From an uncultured Prevotella sp. (GTDB taxonomy: Bacteria; Bacteroidota; Bacteroidia; Bacteroidales; Bacteroidaceae): 36,752 nucleotides of DNA. Shown one piece after another: positions 34,140 to 36,752 of this stretch (positions are counted from its first letter, which is position 1; each line of letters opens with the position of its first letter). Below the pieces are notes generated by a model, which saw nothing but the letters and a program-made list of their open reading frames with translations, had not been told where the DNA came from and searched no databases. A program made the translations under genes and the position numbers. The DNA lies in contig ONQK01000052.1 of NCBI GenBank assembly GCA_900319895.1, positions 1 through 36,752 of the forward strand. Direction: 5' to 3'.

Positions 34140-34604
34140 ATGAGCAGTCAGACAAAAAAAGAAATGGCCGTAGCCGCTTTGCGCGATGGCATTGTAATAG
34201 ACCACATCCCATGCCATTCACTATTCAAGGTGGTGAACCTGCTGGGGATTGAAAAGATGGAAAACAACGTCACCATCGGCAACAACTTCGACAGCGGAAG
34301 CATGGGCAAGAAAGGATTCATCAAAATCGCCGACGTGGAACTGCCCGAAGAGACACTCAACCGCATCGCCGTCATTGCACCGCATGCAGTCATCAACATC
34401 ATACGCGACTACAAGGTCGTGACAAAACACCCGGTGGAGCTGCCCGAGGACATCATCGACATCGTAAGGTGCAACAACCCCAAATGCATCAGCAACAACG
34501 AGCCGATGCGTACACATTTCCACGTCATGGACAACGAGCAAATCACGCTGAGATGCCACCACTGCGAGCGAATCGTAGCACAAGAAGCCATAACATTGAA
34601 ATGA
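34140..34604 (+). CDS. pyrI: Aspartate carbamoyltransferase, regulatory subunit
   Basis: A 154-aa allosteric subunit that binds ATP/CTP and holds PyrB trimers together through zinc. The N-terminal nucleotide-binding domain includes IDHIPCHSLFKVVNLLGI (residues 20-37). The four zinc cysteines are in VRCNNPKCIS and LRCHHCERI. The length is normal. It is cotranscribed with pyrB. Its presence means the pathway is feedback-regulated as in enterobacteria. Confidence 0.96.
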   Translation: MSSQTKKEMAVAALRDGIVIDHIPCHSLFKVVNLLGIEKMENNVTIGNNFDSGSMGKKGFIKIADVELPEETLNRIAVIAPHAVINIIRDYKVVTKHPVELPEDIIDIVRCNNPKCISNNEPMRTHFHVMDNEQITLRCHHCERIVAQEAITLK

Positions 34605-34655
34605 TAAAAGCAACGAATCTTACAATTTTTATTTAAGTATAAAACAAATTTTATT

Positions 34656-35648
34656 ATGCCAAAAAGTTTATCAGGTAGAAGTTTCTTGAAATTGTTGGAC
34701 TTCACCACAGAAGAAATTCAGTATTTATTGGAACTTTCAAAAGATTTCAAAAATCTTAAACGCACCAACACACCGCACAAATACCTCCAAGGTAAAAACA
34801 TCGTGTTGCTGTTCGAAAAAACCTCAACCCGCACACGCTGCTCCTTTGAAGTAGCTGGAAACGACCTCGGCATGGGTGTTACTTACCTCGATCCGGGTTC
34901 TTCACAAATGGGCAAGAAAGAGTCGCTAGAAGACACCGCCAAGGTGCTCGGACGCATGTACGACGGTATCGAATACCGTGGCTTCGACCAGCAAATCGTA
35001 GAAGACCTCGCTAAATACGCAGGAGTGCCCGTTTGGAACGGTCTGACAACAGATTTCCACCCGACACAAATGTTGGCTGACGTATTGACAATCCAAGAGA
35101 ACTTTGGCTACTACAAAGGCCTGACAATGGTGTTCATGGGTGATGCCCGCAACAACGTGGCAAACTCACTCATGGTGGTTTCTGCCAAACTCGGTATCAA
35201 CTTCGTAGCTTGCGGCCCAAAAGAAAACATGCCTGAAGAACAACTCGTTGCCACCTGCCGTGAAATTGCCAAAGAAAACGGTTGTACCATCACACTGACA
35301 GACAATGTAAAAGAAGGTACGAAAAACGCTGACGTGATTTACACCGACATCTGGGTGTCAATGGGCGAAGCACCAGAATTGTGGGCAGAGCGCATCAAGA
35401 ACCTGAGCCCATATCAGGTAAATGAAGAAGTAATGGCCAATGCCAACCCCAATGCCATCTTCCTGCACTGCCTGCCTTCATTCCATGACCTCGAAACAAC
35501 TGTTGGAAAAGAAATCTACGAGAAATTCGGCTTGAAGGAAATGGAAGTAACCGACAAGGTGTTCCGCAGCAAGCAGTCTAAAGTCTTCGATGAAGCAGAA
35601 AACCGTATGCACACCATCAAGGCTGTGATGTACGCAACATTGAAGTAA
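34656..35648 (+). CDS. argF/arcB: Ornithine carbamoyltransferase
   Basis: A 330-aa transferase interconverting ornithine plus carbamoyl phosphate with citrulline plus phosphate. KTSTRTRCSFEVA binds carbamoyl phosphate, HPTQMLADVLT follows, and both the ornithine-type loop DIWVSMGEAPELW and the C-terminal HCLPSFHD are present. The SMG loop marks a true ornithine enzyme rather than the N-acetyl- or N-succinylornithine variant that many Bacteroidota use for biosynthesis. Followed by carbamate kinase and with arginine deiminase in the window, a catabolic role (citrulline breakdown) is most likely. No separate promoter is seen in the 51 bp after pyrI. Confidence 0.94.
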   Translation: MPKSLSGRSFLKLLDFTTEEIQYLLELSKDFKNLKRTNTPHKYLQGKNIVLLFEKTSTRTRCSFEVAGNDLGMGVTYLDPGSSQMGKKESLEDTAKVLGRMYDGIEYRGFDQQIVEDLAKYAGVPVWNGLTTDFHPTQMLADVLTIQENFGYYKGLTMVFMGDARNNVANSLMVVSAKLGINFVACGPKENMPEEQLVATCREIAKENGCTITLTDNVKEGTKNADVIYTDIWVSMGEAPELWAERIKNLSPYQVNEEVMANANPNAIFLHCLPSFHDLETTVGKEIYEKFGLKEMEVTDKVFRSKQSKVFDEAENRMHTIKAVMYATLK

Positions 35649-35676
35649 TATACAATTCGCGAATTAAGTTTTTGGG

Positions 35677-35715
35677 CTCCCCCTCTAACAATTTTAGAGG
35701 GGGAGTTCGATTTTT
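35677..35715 (+). terminator. Terminator between ornithine carbamoyltransferase and carbamate kinase
   Basis: Perfect 12-bp GC-rich stem (35677-35688 with 35694-35705), 5-nt loop, then T5 (35711-35715). It lies within the presumed arc pair, so carbamate kinase either depends on read-through or has an unseen promoter. Confidence 0.88.
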
Positions 35716-35756
35716 CGTTTTCATTTATAAAATAAGAAACAAATTATTAAAAAGTT

Positions 35757-36698
35757 ATGAGCAAAAGATTAGTCATTGCCCTGGGCGGAAACGCCCTCGG
35801 CAATAATCCGAAAGAGCAGCTGGAACTTGTGAAAAAAACGGCTGCAACCATCGTTGACCTTGTGGAAGAAGGCTACGACGTGGTCATCGGCCACGGCAAC
35901 GGCCCGCAGGTCGGCATGGTGAACTTAGCTTTTGAATACGCGCACAACAACGACGGCAAAACGCCCGCGATGCCCTTCCCCGAATGTGGCGCCATGACGC
36001 AGGGATACATCGGTTATCACTTGCAGCAGGCCGTGCAGCGCGAACTCGCCGTGCGCAACATCCAGAAACCTTGCGCCGCCATCGTGACGCAGGTCGTGGT
36101 CGATCAGAACGACAGCGCCTTCCAAAATCCCACGAAACCCGTTGGAATGTTCTATTCGAAGGAAGATGCCGAGCGCATCGCCGCCGAAACGGGCTACACC
36201 TTCGTGGAGGATGCCGGTCGTGGCTATCGTCGCGTGGTTCCCTCGCCGATTCCCTCGAAAATCGTGGAATTGCCCGTTGTGGAGCAGTTGGTTGACATGC
36301 ACAGCGTCATCATCACCGTCGGCGGCGGTGGCATTCCCGTCATTGAGAAGGGAGTGGGCGACTACGAAGGCGTCGCTGCCGTCATCGACAAAGACCGCGC
36401 CAGTGCGAAGCTCGCACTCGACTTGAAGGCCGACATGCTCGTCATTCTGACGGCGGTCGAAAAGGTGGCCATCAACTTCAACAAGCCCGACCAGAAGAAC
36501 CTCGACCAGATGACCGTAGCTGAGGCTCGTCAGTACATCGCCGAGGGTCATTTCGCACCGGGCTCGATGCTTCCGAAAGTGGAGTCGTGCATCAGTTTCG
36601 TGGAAAACACGACTGGCGGACGCGCCCTCATCACCTCGCTCGAAAAGGCGAAGGAGGCTTTACAAGGCAAGACCGGCACGATGCTGGTGAAGGAATAA
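35757..36698 (+). CDS. arcC: Carbamate kinase
   Basis: A 313-aa amino-acid-kinase-fold enzyme that makes ATP from carbamoyl phosphate and ADP, the energy-yielding step of the arginine deiminase pathway. The N-terminal ALGGNALG (residues 8-15), GHGNGPQVGMVN near 45 and ITVGGGGIPVI near 187 are family hallmarks, followed by the AVIDKDRASAKLA segment. The length is normal. Its composition looks more GC-rich (about 60% in a hand-counted 60-bp sample) than ornithine carbamoyltransferase just upstream (about 50%), which may reflect separate origin. A strong terminator precedes it and another follows. Confidence 0.96.
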   Translation: MSKRLVIALGGNALGNNPKEQLELVKKTAATIVDLVEEGYDVVIGHGNGPQVGMVNLAFEYAHNNDGKTPAMPFPECGAMTQGYIGYHLQQAVQRELAVRNIQKPCAAIVTQVVVDQNDSAFQNPTKPVGMFYSKEDAERIAAETGYTFVEDAGRGYRRVVPSPIPSKIVELPVVEQLVDMHSVIITVGGGGIPVIEKGVGDYEGVAAVIDKDRASAKLALDLKADMLVILTAVEKVAINFNKPDQKNLDQMTVAEARQYIAEGHFAPGSMLPKVESCISFVENTTGGRALITSLEKAKEALQGKTGTMLVKE

Positions 36699-36711
36699 GC
36701 TTTTACCTATC

Positions 36712-36751
36712 AAAAAATCAGCCTCTGCGTGATTGCGGAGGCTGATTTTTT
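36712..36751 (+). terminator. Terminator of carbamate kinase
   Basis: Perfect 14-bp stem (36712-36725 with 36738-36751), A6 on the left and T6 on the right. It could work in both directions. Confidence 0.9.
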
Positions 36752-36752
36752 C

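Noticed and set aside
35925..36551. 208-aa open frame on the minus strand
   Set aside because: It is antisense to carbamate kinase, rich in His/Asp/Val as expected for a shadow of a GC-rich gene.
1..36752. CRISPR arrays, tRNA/rRNA genes, insertion sequences, phage or toxin-antitoxin modules
   Set aside because: No regularly spaced repeats, cloverleaf candidates, transposase motifs or phage genes were recognised on reading both strands.

Overview
The window looks like the chromosome of an anaerobic, amino-acid-fermenting member of the Bacteroidales (Bacteroidota), plausibly Prevotellaceae or Porphyromonadaceae. The evidence is as follows. Many genes are preceded by the Bacteroidota promoter pattern (TTG or TTTG, 18-22 bp, then TAnnTTTG) and lack strong Shine-Dalgarno sites. 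There are two subtilases with C-terminal tails resembling type IX secretion signals. An HU-family protein, a GYF_2 protein and a ferredoxin-dependent 2-oxoacid oxidoreductase operon also fit this group. The genus is inferred from gene content, not proven.

Layout. 58-3319: branched-chain aminotransferase (minus), then phosphotransbutyrylase and butyrate kinase (plus). 3500-4222: a GYF_2 membrane protein (minus). 4564-9682: a plus-strand run of ffh, folD, a 59-aa TPR protein and a four-subunit 2-oxoacid:ferredoxin oxidoreductase. 9872-12664: a secreted S9 peptidase. 12767-18005: minus-strand genes for an SDR, a divergent UDP-GlcNAc 2-epimerase homologue, an SPFH/NfeD pair, an M48 lipoprotein protease and a flavodoxin. 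18196-23532: two paralogous S8 proteases flanking about 0.9 kb of gene debris (a Crp/Fnr regulator remnant, an SDR start and an ECF sigma fragment). 23820-28086: aroC, slyD, a low-molecular-weight phosphatase, pyrD, pyrK and a 57-aa winged-helix protein. 28272-33021: arginine deiminase, an HU-like protein, a small secreted protein and glutamate-semialdehyde dehydrogenase. 33206-36698: pyrB, pyrI, ornithine carbamoyltransferase and carbamate kinase (plus).

How the genes fit together. The main theme is ATP from amino acids. Aminotransferase, ferredoxin-linked oxoacid oxidoreductase, phosphotransacylase and acyl kinase together form a complete route from valine, leucine or isoleucine to branched short-chain acids with substrate-level phosphorylation. 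Arginine deiminase, ornithine carbamoyltransferase and carbamate kinase form the complete arginine deiminase pathway. Glutamate-semialdehyde dehydrogenase joins proline/ornithine breakdown to glutamate. Three exported peptidases could supply the substrates. Carbamoyl phosphate from arginine is also the substrate of PyrB, encoded two genes upstream of the catabolic transferase, and pyrK-pyrD lie nearby.

The items most worth a second look are the epimerase homologue that has lost three of the four classic catalytic residues, a tiny self-contained promoter/mini-ORF/terminator unit near 23.7 kb, the gene graveyard with a 36-bp perfect palindrome between the two proteases, and the clustering of the carbamoyl-phosphate genes. 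I see no rRNA, tRNA, CRISPR array, insertion sequence or prophage gene.
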